A stretch of 64,000 bases of DNA from Thermoanaerobacteraceae bacterium (GTDB taxonomy: Bacteria; Bacillota; JADQBR01), in assembly GCA_017656305.1 (NCBI GenBank), contig JACDOG010000003.1:144758-208757 (forward strand), read 5' to 3'. The notes beneath the pieces were generated by a model. That model was not told where the DNA came from. It worked only from the letters and a program-made list of their open reading frames with translations, and searched no databases. The translations under genes and the position numbers were made by a program. Shown one piece after another: positions 46,836 to 54,938 of the stretch. Positions within the stretch are counted from its first letter, which is position 1. Each line of letters begins with the position of its first letter.

Positions 46836-48644
46836 ATGGAACAGAAGCCAATTCTTTTAGCACCTCTCGATCCCGTGCATGATATCGGTTTAAAAATCAT
46901 GAAGCGTGCCCTGGATGAGGCAGGGTACGAAACTATATTACTGCCGCCTGATTATCAGGCCGCGGAGATTATCAAGATTGCCATTGAAAAGGATGTCGGT
47001 ACGATTCTCATCAGCCGTACATTGGGCTATGGTGTTGCGGAACTGCTGGCTAATTTTGTGGACCTGGCGGAAGCGGCCGGTATCAGGGATAAAGTGAAAC
47101 TGGGTATCGGCGGCATGGCAATCAGGTCGGAACTGGCGGCGGAGCTTGGGTTTGACGCTGGCTTCGGCCCCGGAACCAAACCGGAGGAACTGTTGGCCTT
47201 CATTGAAGACAGGGAATACAAACCGGACGTCAGTAAGGCACAAAAAGAAAAGCGGGATATTACCGAAGGTTACACATACCAGTACAAACATGAGAAAATT
47301 GAGCGTCTTCTGGACCAGGTTGTGGACCTGATTTTTCGGTGGGCTGAGGGCAAAAGTTCACCCGGCGTCAAGCGCGCGCAGATACGGGAAAAGCTACTGG
47401 AAGCACCGGAGACGGAAGCACAGGAGTTACTCCGACAGTACCTGCAGTACTGCGATGACAAGGTGCGCGACTTTTATAATACCGGCAAAATTCCCGACAA
47501 GTGCCGGCCGTTGACCCGGGAGGAAATCGATGCTTTAGAAAGGTACGTTACCGAGACAGCGGAACGGATGTCCAGCCAAAAAATCCAGCACGTTCCGGAA
47601 AATCCGGTTGTCTTTATCCAGTACGGAACCGGCTGCCCATTTATGGATATTGCTCACATCAAGACGTGCGAGGCCTGGGGTGCCGACGGCGTGGTGCATT
47701 TTGACCCGTCCTGGGGTGCCAGAACGGAAGGGTTCTTCAGCGGCTACCTGACACATGAGGAAGACGGCTCCATCATTACCCCGGAAAACCTGGAGCAGAT
47801 CAAAAGATATCTGAACGATGCCACTATTTGGCAGGTCCGGGCACACCGGGGCCTGAACACGGCAGAAACGGTACTGCTGGCCGGGCACCTGGGTGCCGAT
47901 ATGACCAAGATCAACATTGCCTATGGTGCCATGGGAGCCGGAACGGACCCGGAACGCATGACCATAGATGCCATTGCGGCCATTAAGTATGCAGCCAAAT
48001 ACGGCATGGCGTTTGATATCGTCACCAATGAAGAATTATGCGGCGTGCCAGCGCACAAGGCTTTTGCCGGAATGCTGGTGGTCAATCACCTGGCCCGGCG
48101 CCTGGGTGCGAGACCGGTGCTGCAGCCGCTGTTCTGCTACTCGCCGGAGATGATGATCAGTGGTGGCATGGATGACAACTATGTGGATTTCAACGCGGCA
48201 AAGATTATGGCCCTGCGGCAGATCATCGATGCGCCCATCTGGCCCGGCGCACCCATCGGCTTCCTGACGCAAACAGAAGACCGGGTGCAGTCTTCCATGA
48301 CCACGGCGCTGCATGCCAGCTTAGCCGCGTCATTGAAGGTGGACGCCATTAGTATAGCGTCTTCCGATGAGGCGTATTCCGGTGGTCCTATCGTCATGGC
48401 GTCGCGTATTGACACTTTGCGGGCTACCCAGGAAGCATTTCGCTTCTTCGGCTCTGCCAGGATAACGCCGACGGCTAGGGCTGACGAAATGGCCGGCCGG
48501 CTGGTAGCCGGCATTGAGAAAGTACTGCAGCAGATACTGGATACCGGTTGCTTCGTGCAGGCCATGTATGATGGCGTGTTGGGCAGCCGGGAGGACGGTG
48601 CTTATCCGGGACGTACCGGGCGCGGTACCGTGTTTGCTGAATAA
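46836..48644 (+). CDS. B12-dependent mutase with N-terminal cobalamin domain and aminomutase-type barrel
   Basis: 602 residues. Residues 1-125 are a cobalamin-binding Rossmann domain with the base-off motif D12-P-V-H15-D-I-G18, then SRTL and GIGG. A helical linker follows, and from about residue 255 a TIM barrel resembling D-lysine 5,6- and D-ornithine 4,5-aminomutase large subunits (GADGVV, TPENLEQIK, SIASSDEAYSGGP and the end GVLGSREDGAYPG). In those enzymes the PLP lysine lies 11 residues after the cobalt histidine; here that position (26) is leucine. The enzyme may therefore be PLP-independent, or bind PLP elsewhere. It would rearrange the carbon skeleton or an amino group. Substrate unknown. 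Confidence 0.8.
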   Translation: MEQKPILLAPLDPVHDIGLKIMKRALDEAGYETILLPPDYQAAEIIKIAIEKDVGTILISRTLGYGVAELLANFVDLAEAAGIRDKVKLGIGGMAIRSELAAELGFDAGFGPGTKPEELLAFIEDREYKPDVSKAQKEKRDITEGYTYQYKHEKIERLLDQVVDLIFRWAEGKSSPGVKRAQIREKLLEAPETEAQELLRQYLQYCDDKVRDFYNTGKIPDKCRPLTREEIDALERYVTETAERMSSQKIQHVPENPVVFIQYGTGCPFMDIAHIKTCEAWGADGVVHFDPSWGARTEGFFSGYLTHEEDGSIITPENLEQIKRYLNDATIWQVRAHRGLNTAETVLLAGHLGADMTKINIAYGAMGAGTDPERMTIDAIAAIKYAAKYGMAFDIVTNEELCGVPAHKAFAGMLVVNHLARRLGARPVLQPLFCYSPEMMISGGMDDNYVDFNAAKIMALRQIIDAPIWPGAPIGFLTQTEDRVQSSMTTALHASLAASLKVDAISIASSDEAYSGGPIVMASRIDTLRATQEAFRFFGSARITPTARADEMAGRLVAGIEKVLQQILDTGCFVQAMYDGVLGSREDGAYPGRTGRGTVFAE

Positions 48645-48690
48645 TGACAGTGCTTTAAGGGTTTAACCTTAAAAATAAAAAAATTAGCTT

Positions 48691-48734
48691 GCGGAGGTTG
48701 GAGTTCGTATGATGCTACGAACCTGGAACCTCGC
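48691..48734 (+). other. Long imperfect hairpin before ridA
   Basis: GAGGTT...TTCGTA pairs with TACGAA...AACCTC around a 6-base loop, with flanking GC pairs. It sits between the mutase and ridA and is not followed by T residues, so RNA processing or stability control is likelier than termination. Confidence 0.5.
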
Positions 48735-48759
48735 ACAGCGATAACGGGAGGTGTTTTAC

Positions 48760-49215
48760 ATGGTTGAACAAAAATTGAAGGAGCTTGGCCTGGAAGTACC
48801 GGAAGTGGCCAAACCGGTGGCAGCTTACGTGCCTGCAGTCAAGGTCGGTGGTTACGTCTATACCGCAGGACAGATTCCCTTTGTAAATGGTGAACTGAAG
48901 TACCAGGGAAAACTGGGCAAGGATTTCTCCGTTGAGGAAGGCTATGAGGCTGCCAAAATCTGCGCTTTGAACTGCCTGGCAGCGATTAAGAGTGTAGTTG
49001 ACCTGGATGACATTGAGCAGGTTGTCAAGGTAGTGGGGTTTGTCAATAGTGCTGAAGGCTTTAACGAACAGCCCAAGGTTATCAACGGTGTATCCGAATT
49101 GTTAGGGGAAGTTTTTGGTGAAAAGGGCAAGCACGCGCGTTCTGCGGTTGGCGTCAACGAACTGCCACTGAACGCTGCTGTTGAAGTTGAAATGATTGTT
49201 AAAGTGAAAGAGTAA
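48760..49215 (+). CDS. RidA/YjgF-family enamine/imine deaminase
   Basis: 151-residue member of the longer RidA subclass (about 150 rather than 125 residues). It has VYTAGQIPFVNGEL near the N-terminus, the mid motif VVKVVGFVNSAEGF and the C-terminal RSAVGVNELPLNAAVEVEMIV. RidA proteins trimerise and hydrolyse reactive enamine or imine intermediates released by PLP enzymes. Its position directly before a PLP enzyme suggests it is a working step, or a protector, of this pathway. ATG 48760 follows GGGAGG. Confidence 0.85.
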   Translation: MVEQKLKELGLEVPEVAKPVAAYVPAVKVGGYVYTAGQIPFVNGELKYQGKLGKDFSVEEGYEAAKICALNCLAAIKSVVDLDDIEQVVKVVGFVNSAEGFNEQPKVINGVSELLGEVFGEKGKHARSAVGVNELPLNAAVEVEMIVKVKE

Positions 49216-49288
49216 AAAACTACTGCCGCTAAATAACGATACTTCTTTGCTACCACTTAATAAAATATCAGGTATAGGAGTGAGAGAG

Positions 49289-50755
49289 ATGAGCAAGTTT
49301 AAGTTTAAGTTCCAAATGTATAAAGAACTGCATGCAAGAACTCAGGAGATTTATGCCGAGGCTCGCAAGGCAGCGGAAGAAATTGGCATTCCGGAAGAAA
49401 TTAAGGGTAAGTTCGGTTTGACCGGTGCAATTTCCGGTTGCCCTGCTCCGTTAAGAGACGATATTTTGGCTGCCGGTGAAGAAGAAGCCAGGAAAGTAGT
49501 GCCGCTAGCCTACTATGTTGAGCAAATGCGCGAAATGGTAAAGGAAGTTTACGGTGACGAGTATGACGTTGCACCTACCAACACCTGTGAGGCCGGCCTG
49601 TGGGTTACATTTGACACCCTGTTTACACCGCCTAACTTGGGACGTGGTGACAACTACAGGGCTCGTTACCTGGCGCTTTACGAAAAACACCTGCATCACC
49701 AGGGTTCCTACGGTCGTCCCTTCCCGGCACATTATAAGGATATCTTTGCCGACAGGGGCTGCACACCCGGTGAGTTAGGTTTCTACGGCAAGAGACAGAA
49801 CAATACGGATACGGTAATCGTACCTCTGGCAGGTGCTAAGTATGACTGCCACGGTATCAAGTATCATCCGGTTCCCATGTTGGCTGAAGTGGATGCCAAA
49901 GAATCCGCCAAAAAGTTGGAAGAACAGGCTGCAATTCATGCTGCCAACTTGACCGGTATTACCGGGTTAGGCTATGAAACTCCGGGTTACGGTTATGCCG
50001 AAAAAGATGAGGACGGCACTCCGTTACTGCAGAAGTATGCAGCAGAAATTGCCCACAAGTACAACGTGCCGCACGTAACAGATAACGCATGGGGATTGCC
50101 CTTTGTCGGAACCGACCCTAGAAAGACCGGTACTGACGTAATCATCTACAGTATGGATAAAGCTACAGGTTCCCCGCTGTGCGGTTTGATCATCGGCAAG
50201 GAAGAGTTCATGGTACCCATTCGCCGTGCTCTGGGTATGCATGGTGAGCGCTGGGGTACTCCCAACTCCTACGGTAAGGCGGCATATGTGACTAACGACC
50301 CCGGTAAGGAAGCACTAGCCGGTGCCGTACAGGCCCTGCGCGTACTGAAGGACAAACCTGAAGTGCTGACCAAGCCGGTTGACGATATGTACAGAATCGT
50401 TAAGGAAGAATTTGAACAAATTCACCCGGCACTGAAAGAAGGCATTATTATCAGCAAATCCTACAACTCCACTGCAGTGGAAGTTAACTATGAAGGTACC
50501 TGGAAAGACGGTAAAATGGGTATCCCCATCTTCTCTATCGAAGATATGTATGCCGGAAGCCACCTTATCCAGGTTGGTCTCAAGCAGATGGGCGTCATCC
50601 CGACGGTTGCATACGACGGCAACATCTACATGTCACCGGGTCTGGGGACAACTGACGAAAAAGGCCAACTGCTGGAAGACCGGGTGCGCTACGCTGTCAA
50701 GGCACTAGTCAAGCTTCTTGAAATCATCTCCAGGTACGCAGGCATCATCGAGTAA
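49289..50755 (+). CDS. PLP-dependent fold-type I enzyme of unassigned family
   Basis: 488 residues with features of the aspartate-aminotransferase fold. There is an aromatic/Asn-Thr region TNTCEAGLW near residue 105, the cofactor aspartate region HVTDNAWGLPFVGTDP, and a probable PLP lysine in YSMDKATGSPLCG near residue 295. I do not recognise the subfamily; lyases such as tryptophanase and tyrosine phenol-lyase, SepSecS-type enzymes and class V enzymes are all possible relatives. Next to RidA, an elimination producing an enamine is an attractive guess. ATG 49289 has GGAGTGAGAG upstream. It is followed by a hairpin terminator. Confidence 0.75.
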   Translation: MSKFKFKFQMYKELHARTQEIYAEARKAAEEIGIPEEIKGKFGLTGAISGCPAPLRDDILAAGEEEARKVVPLAYYVEQMREMVKEVYGDEYDVAPTNTCEAGLWVTFDTLFTPPNLGRGDNYRARYLALYEKHLHHQGSYGRPFPAHYKDIFADRGCTPGELGFYGKRQNNTDTVIVPLAGAKYDCHGIKYHPVPMLAEVDAKESAKKLEEQAAIHAANLTGITGLGYETPGYGYAEKDEDGTPLLQKYAAEIAHKYNVPHVTDNAWGLPFVGTDPRKTGTDVIIYSMDKATGSPLCGLIIGKEEFMVPIRRALGMHGERWGTPNSYGKAAYVTNDPGKEALAGAVQALRVLKDKPEVLTKPVDDMYRIVKEEFEQIHPALKEGIIISKSYNSTAVEVNYEGTWKDGKMGIPIFSIEDMYAGSHLIQVGLKQMGVIPTVAYDGNIYMSPGLGTTDEKGQLLEDRVRYAVKALVKLLEIISRYAGIIE

Positions 50756-50767
50756 TGCTGTTAAAAA

Positions 50768-50796
50768 GCGCCCTCTGGACTGTATTCAGGGGGCGT
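50768..50796 (+). terminator. Weak terminator after the PLP enzyme
   Basis: CGCCCTCTG pairs with CAGGGGGCG (one G-T); the T tract is short (TTT), so partial read-through to the P-loop gene is possible. Confidence 0.5.
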
Positions 50797-50838
50797 TTGC
50801 CTATTTATAAAATCTACCGGAAAAAGGGGCTTTGACAC

Positions 50839-51936
50839 ATGTATGTACTGGGAATAGCGGGAACAGCCAAAAATACCGGTAAAACCACCACCACCATGGC
50901 CCTGCTGCAGGCTGCCGACATGGCGGGGCACCGGGTGGTGCTGACCAGCATCGGTTACGACGGCGAAAACCTGGATAATGTCACAAACCTTCCCAAACCC
51001 CGGGTTGCGGTAAAAGAAGACAGCCTGATTGTCACGGCAAATGAGTGCGTTTCCTGGGGTACGGCAAAGCTGGAAGTGCTGGAGTCATTTCAAGATATCA
51101 GAACCCCCCTTGGTAAAATCTGCGTTGCCCGGGCGGTACAGCCGGGAACTGTGGTTCTGGCAGGGCCGAACAAGGGGAGTCATCTTACTGAAGTAATAGA
51201 AAGAATAACTACTTACGGGGCGGACTTGATGATGGTGGATGGTGCGCTCAACCGCATTGGACCCATGGTTCGGACTGAAGGTATAGTCCTGGCAACGGGA
51301 GCGGCTAGAAATCCCGTCATTGAAGAGCTGGCTGAAGAAACGAGCGCCCTGGCCAGTATTTTTAACCTGCCGGCAGTGGAACCGGCAGAGCTACCGCAGT
51401 ATGATCAAGACAAAATTACGGTGGTCAATAACAATGGTATTGACTGCCTGCCCATTAACTCACTGGCTACCGCTGACATAGCCTGTGCGCTGGCGGAAAA
51501 GATATCACCGGAGACTGAAATGGTAGTTATCCCCGGCATGGTTGACTGTCACAGCTTAAGTGAACTGGCCGGGAAATGCGGCCCGTCGCTGGCGGGAAAG
51601 ATACTGGTGTTTCAGGATTCCGTCAAGCTGCTGGTGGGCGGCAATCCCATTAACGTCAGCCAGGTTTTGGAAACAATCATCAGGCAGGGCGCTCTGGTCA
51701 AGGTGGTCAACAAGGTGCCGCTGCATTTGATTACCTACAATCCTTTTTACCCTGCTTATTCTTTTGATAACAATACCTACTCCTCGTCTTATGTGGATGC
51801 AGAACGCTTAAAAGAAGCCCTGCTGGAAAAGGTCGGTGTACCGGTAATCAATGTTAAAAAGGACTCCATGGAAAAAGCATACTGCAACCTTTTGCGGAGC
51901 ATGGAACGGTACCGTTCCCACCGAGCAGCCGTTTAA
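50839..51936 (+). CDS. P-loop NTPase, possible mutase reactivase or metallochaperone
   Basis: 365 residues, starting YVLGIAGTAKNTGKTTTTMALLQAADMAG. The Walker A is GTAKNTGKTT (residues 8-17), of the deviant SIMIBI/BioD-like type, with ADLMMVDGALNR as a Walker B-like segment. No GTP-specificity NKxD motif was seen. B12-dependent aminomutase operons often contain a P-loop partner that removes damaged cofactor (the KamB-type protein in lysine fermenters is similar in my recollection). Its location beside a B12 mutase supports that role, but sequence alone does not prove it. Confidence 0.65.
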   Translation: MYVLGIAGTAKNTGKTTTTMALLQAADMAGHRVVLTSIGYDGENLDNVTNLPKPRVAVKEDSLIVTANECVSWGTAKLEVLESFQDIRTPLGKICVARAVQPGTVVLAGPNKGSHLTEVIERITTYGADLMMVDGALNRIGPMVRTEGIVLATGAARNPVIEELAEETSALASIFNLPAVEPAELPQYDQDKITVVNNNGIDCLPINSLATADIACALAEKISPETEMVVIPGMVDCHSLSELAGKCGPSLAGKILVFQDSVKLLVGGNPINVSQVLETIIRQGALVKVVNKVPLHLITYNPFYPAYSFDNNTYSSSYVDAERLKEALLEKVGVPVINVKKDSMEKAYCNLLRSMERYRSHRAAV

Positions 51937-51960
51937 ATTTATGCGGCTGCTTTTATTTTT
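51925..51960 (+). terminator. Intrinsic terminator overlapping the end of the P-loop gene
   Basis: GCAGCCG / CGGCTGC stem whose loop contains the TAA stop codon, followed by TTTTATTTTT. Confidence 0.85.
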
Positions 51961-52081
51961 GTCTCAAAGGCGGACAGTAATGCAGTAATAACGGATTTGC
52001 TTTTCTGCCAGAAAAAGTATATTATTCCGGCCACCTTTACATACTAAATGTTAAGTTAAGTTTAAAATTAGGAGGTGCCTT

Positions 52082-53470
52082 ATGTTAACTGTATCACACT
52101 GGCTATACGTGATTGGCGTTATCATCGTGGTCGTTACTATGGTGTTTCGCCGCAACGTGGTCATTCCCTGTGTGCTGTTCACGTTTTTAATCGGGTGGTA
52201 CTACTTGGGAAGTGTGGTTGGCGGCGTGCAGGTTGTCTTTAACGCCAGTTTGGTAGCCGCAAAAGGACTATTCAGCATTTTCCTGATTATTGGCCTTATG
52301 GTCGCACTGTTAAAATCCCTGAATGCAGTTGGTGCTGATCAATTAATGGTAGAACCCATGAACAAGCTCATGTCCTCACCGCTGGTCAGTTATATCGTGA
52401 TTATCATCGGTACAACCCTCATATCATTGTTCTTCTGGCCCACCCCGGCGGTGCCCTTAATCGGTGCCCTGTTGATCCCTCCTGCCGTGAGGGCGGGGTT
52501 GCCTCCCATGATGGGAGCCATGGCCCTGGCGCTGGCCGGACAGGGTATGACGCTGGCCGGGGACGTCATTATCCAGGGTGCACCGGGATTAACCGCCGGT
52601 TCCGCAGGTGTGCCTGTGGAAATGATCACTTACAGAGGCGGGCTCCTGGCAGTCATTTCCGGTGTGGTGGCGCTGATACTGGCCTGGATTCTCAACCGCG
52701 ATGAAATTGCAGCATTTACGGGAAAGGACATTGACGAGTACTTGAGCGAAAAGGAGGAACAAAATAAGGAAGCAGGAGATAAAAAGATTGATTACGGCAA
52801 GGGCAAAATTCTAGTCTGGATCTTGGCCTTAGCCATGCTGGGAGTCATAATTTCCTTGTTCGCCTTTGACATTAAGGGTGGAGACGCTTCGGCCCTGTTA
52901 GGCGGTGTGGCCATAATGATTATGATTTTTGCTGTGCTGCTGACTGACGGCATAGGCGGCTTTGATAGCATTGCTGACTACATTGCTGAAGGTCTGGTGT
53001 TTGCCTTTAAGGTCATGGGCCCCATTATTCCCATCGCCGGTTTCTTCTTTCTGGGTAGCGGCGAAACCGTATCCCAGATCCTCGGCGAGGAAGCTCCGGG
53101 TTTCCTGTTTGACGTGGGGCAGATTATTGCCGACGTCATTCCGCCTACTGGGTTTTTAGCTGCTTTTGGTTTGCTGGGCCTCGGTGCCATTACGGGACTC
53201 GACGGCTCCGGTTTTTCCGGTCTGCCCATTGTCGGTACGCTGGCTGCGGCCATGGCTGGCGGCGATGCCAACGTTGCTGCTACCCTGGGTGCCATCGGCC
53301 AGATGGGCTGTATCTGGTTTGGCGGCGGTACCCTGGTGGCATGGAGCTCCCTGGTGGCAGTTGCCGGTATTACCGGGGTTCCTGTGCTGGACCTGGTGCG
53401 CAAAAACCTGATCCCGGTGCTGGCGGGACTGGTGGTCTGTACCGTGTTTGCAGTGATGTTCCTCATGTAA
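52082..53470 (+). CDS. Multi-pass transporter of unassigned family (paralog 2)
   Basis: 462 residues, the same length as the protein at 41087 and matching it nearly throughout: HWLYVIGV, FRRNVVIPCVLFTFLIGW, FFWPTPAVPLIGALLIP, LDGSGFSGLPIVGTLAAAMAGGDANVAATLGAIGQMG. The variable part is the charged central loop (residues about 205-240). AGGAGGTG precedes the ATG. No CTCATC palindrome or sigma-54 box was found in the 145-bp gap upstream, so this copy may be controlled differently. It could import the substrate, or export a product, of the B12 pathway. Confidence 0.75.
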   Translation: MLTVSHWLYVIGVIIVVVTMVFRRNVVIPCVLFTFLIGWYYLGSVVGGVQVVFNASLVAAKGLFSIFLIIGLMVALLKSLNAVGADQLMVEPMNKLMSSPLVSYIVIIIGTTLISLFFWPTPAVPLIGALLIPPAVRAGLPPMMGAMALALAGQGMTLAGDVIIQGAPGLTAGSAGVPVEMITYRGGLLAVISGVVALILAWILNRDEIAAFTGKDIDEYLSEKEEQNKEAGDKKIDYGKGKILVWILALAMLGVIISLFAFDIKGGDASALLGGVAIMIMIFAVLLTDGIGGFDSIADYIAEGLVFAFKVMGPIIPIAGFFFLGSGETVSQILGEEAPGFLFDVGQIIADVIPPTGFLAAFGLLGLGAITGLDGSGFSGLPIVGTLAAAMAGGDANVAATLGAIGQMGCIWFGGGTLVAWSSLVAVAGITGVPVLDLVRKNLIPVLAGLVVCTVFAVMFLM

Positions 53471-53590
53471 AATTGACATTCGGGGGCTTGCACAGCAGGT
53501 CCCTCTTTTATTTTGATGCGAAAAATATACTGTATACTTTAAATGGAAACGGGCCCCTAACTTGTGCAACCTGGAAATTTACACAGAGTA

Positions 53591-53604
53591 ATGCAAATCA
53601 GAAT
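53591..53604 (+). promoter_or_regulatory. Enhancer-like site ATGCA-N4-AGAAT
   Basis: ATGCAAATCAGAAT, one mismatch from ATGCW-N4-WGCAT, 146 bp upstream of the TRAP sigma-54 promoter. Extra ATGCAAA half-sites lie at 53611 and 53670. The 446-bp gap 53471-53916 holds no gene. Confidence 0.45.
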
Positions 53605-53749
53605 GAGAGGATGCAAACGTGAATTTACCTGTCATATCAACACAAAAGAACCCTATTCATCTAAAATGTAATGCAAAAACGCCTTGGTTTTTGCTTTGTT
53701 TTTTACCCGAAGAAAGACAAAGGGCTACTATAGTACCAATATTTATAAT

Positions 53750-53765
53750 TGGCATAAAGTTTGCA
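53750..53765 (+). promoter_or_regulatory. Sigma-54 promoter of the TRAP transporter operon
   Basis: TGGCATAAAGTTTGCA with GG and GC at canonical spacing, about 150 bp upstream of the solute-binding protein gene. Confidence 0.85.
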
Positions 53766-53916
53766 ATTGACAAAAATATAAAAATATTTACATAACAATG
53801 AAAAAATGCAAGGGGTTTGCTGGGAGGTGAATTTAGGAGAGTGGTAGCAGCGATTGAAAAGACAGAAAGTTTTTAAAAAAGAGAAATTTTAAACAATCAA
53901 AAGGGAGGTTTTGGTT

Positions 53917-54912
53917 TTGGATATAAAAAGACTGGGCAAAACTGCATTGTTAATGCTGTTTATCATGATGTTTGTTATTTCTGCCGGTTGTGGCGGGGGC
54001 GGTGATACAAACGAGCATGTAATCAATATTGCCACCGGTACTACTTCCGGTGTTTACTACCCGCTGGGCAACGGCTTGGCGCAAATGTGGACAGACAGGG
54101 TTGAGGGCGTCAAGGCTTCCGCCCAGGCCACGGAGGCCAGTGTGCAGAACATGAATTTGTTGCAGAAAAAAGAAACGGACGTGGCTTTTTCCATGAACCA
54201 GGTAGTAGCCAATGCTTACAACGGTGAAGATAAATTCAAGGGACGTGCCAACAAGAACCTGCGAGTGCTGACTGCCCTGTATCCCAACGTGGTGCAGATA
54301 GTGGTTCCGAAAAACAGTGATGTCAACAGCATTAAGGACCTTAATGGGAAAAAATTTGTCCCCGGGGCAGCCGGCAGCGGTACGGAAACCAGCGCTAGAG
54401 AAATTCTGGGACTGTACGGTATTGACTATGTTGAACGGCAGGATGTGAAAGTGGACTATGTCGGGTTTACCCAGGCTGTGGAATTACTAAAAAACCGGCA
54501 GACTGACGGTGCGTACTTCTCTGCCGGTGTTCCCAACGCGGCGTTAATGGACCTTTCCAATTCCATTGACATCAGGCTGATTTCGTTGGAACAGGATATG
54601 ATAGATAAAATTGTTTCCGAAATGCCCTGGTACTTCCCCTATACCATTCCTGCCGGCACCTATAAGGGTCAGGATGAAGACATCCATACGGTAGCCCAGG
54701 CCAACCTGCTGGTGACAACCACCGATTTAAGCGAGGACCTGGCCTACGAATTGACCAAGGCAATTTTCGAGTACAAGTCCGATTTGGAAGCTGTTCACAG
54801 TGCTGCCAAGCGCATCAAAAAGGAAACAGCTATGTCGGGTTTGGTCGGTGTTCCGGTGCATCCCGGTGCGGCCAGGTACTTTGAAGAAATCGGTATCGAA
54901 GTCCCCAAGTAG
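53917..54912 (+). CDS. TAXI-family TRAP solute-binding lipoprotein
   Basis: 331-residue periplasm/cell-surface receptor. The N-terminus is a lipoprotein signal ending in the lipobox VISAGC, with the lipidated cysteine near residue 26, followed by a Gly-rich linker. The mature part opens NIATGTTSGVYYPLGNGLAQMW, the signature of TAXI receptors, many of which bind glutamate or related dicarboxylates. TTG 53917 is 8 bases from GGGAGG; TTG 53911 is too close. The partner permease follows after 26 bp. Confidence 0.92.
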   Translation: MDIKRLGKTALLMLFIMMFVISAGCGGGGDTNEHVINIATGTTSGVYYPLGNGLAQMWTDRVEGVKASAQATEASVQNMNLLQKKETDVAFSMNQVVANAYNGEDKFKGRANKNLRVLTALYPNVVQIVVPKNSDVNSIKDLNGKKFVPGAAGSGTETSAREILGLYGIDYVERQDVKVDYVGFTQAVELLKNRQTDGAYFSAGVPNAALMDLSNSIDIRLISLEQDMIDKIVSEMPWYFPYTIPAGTYKGQDEDIHTVAQANLLVTTTDLSEDLAYELTKAIFEYKSDLEAVHSAAKRIKKETAMSGLVGVPVHPGAARYFEEIGIEVPK

Positions 54913-54938
54913 GAACTCCTCTGAAGGGTGGTGGGAAA

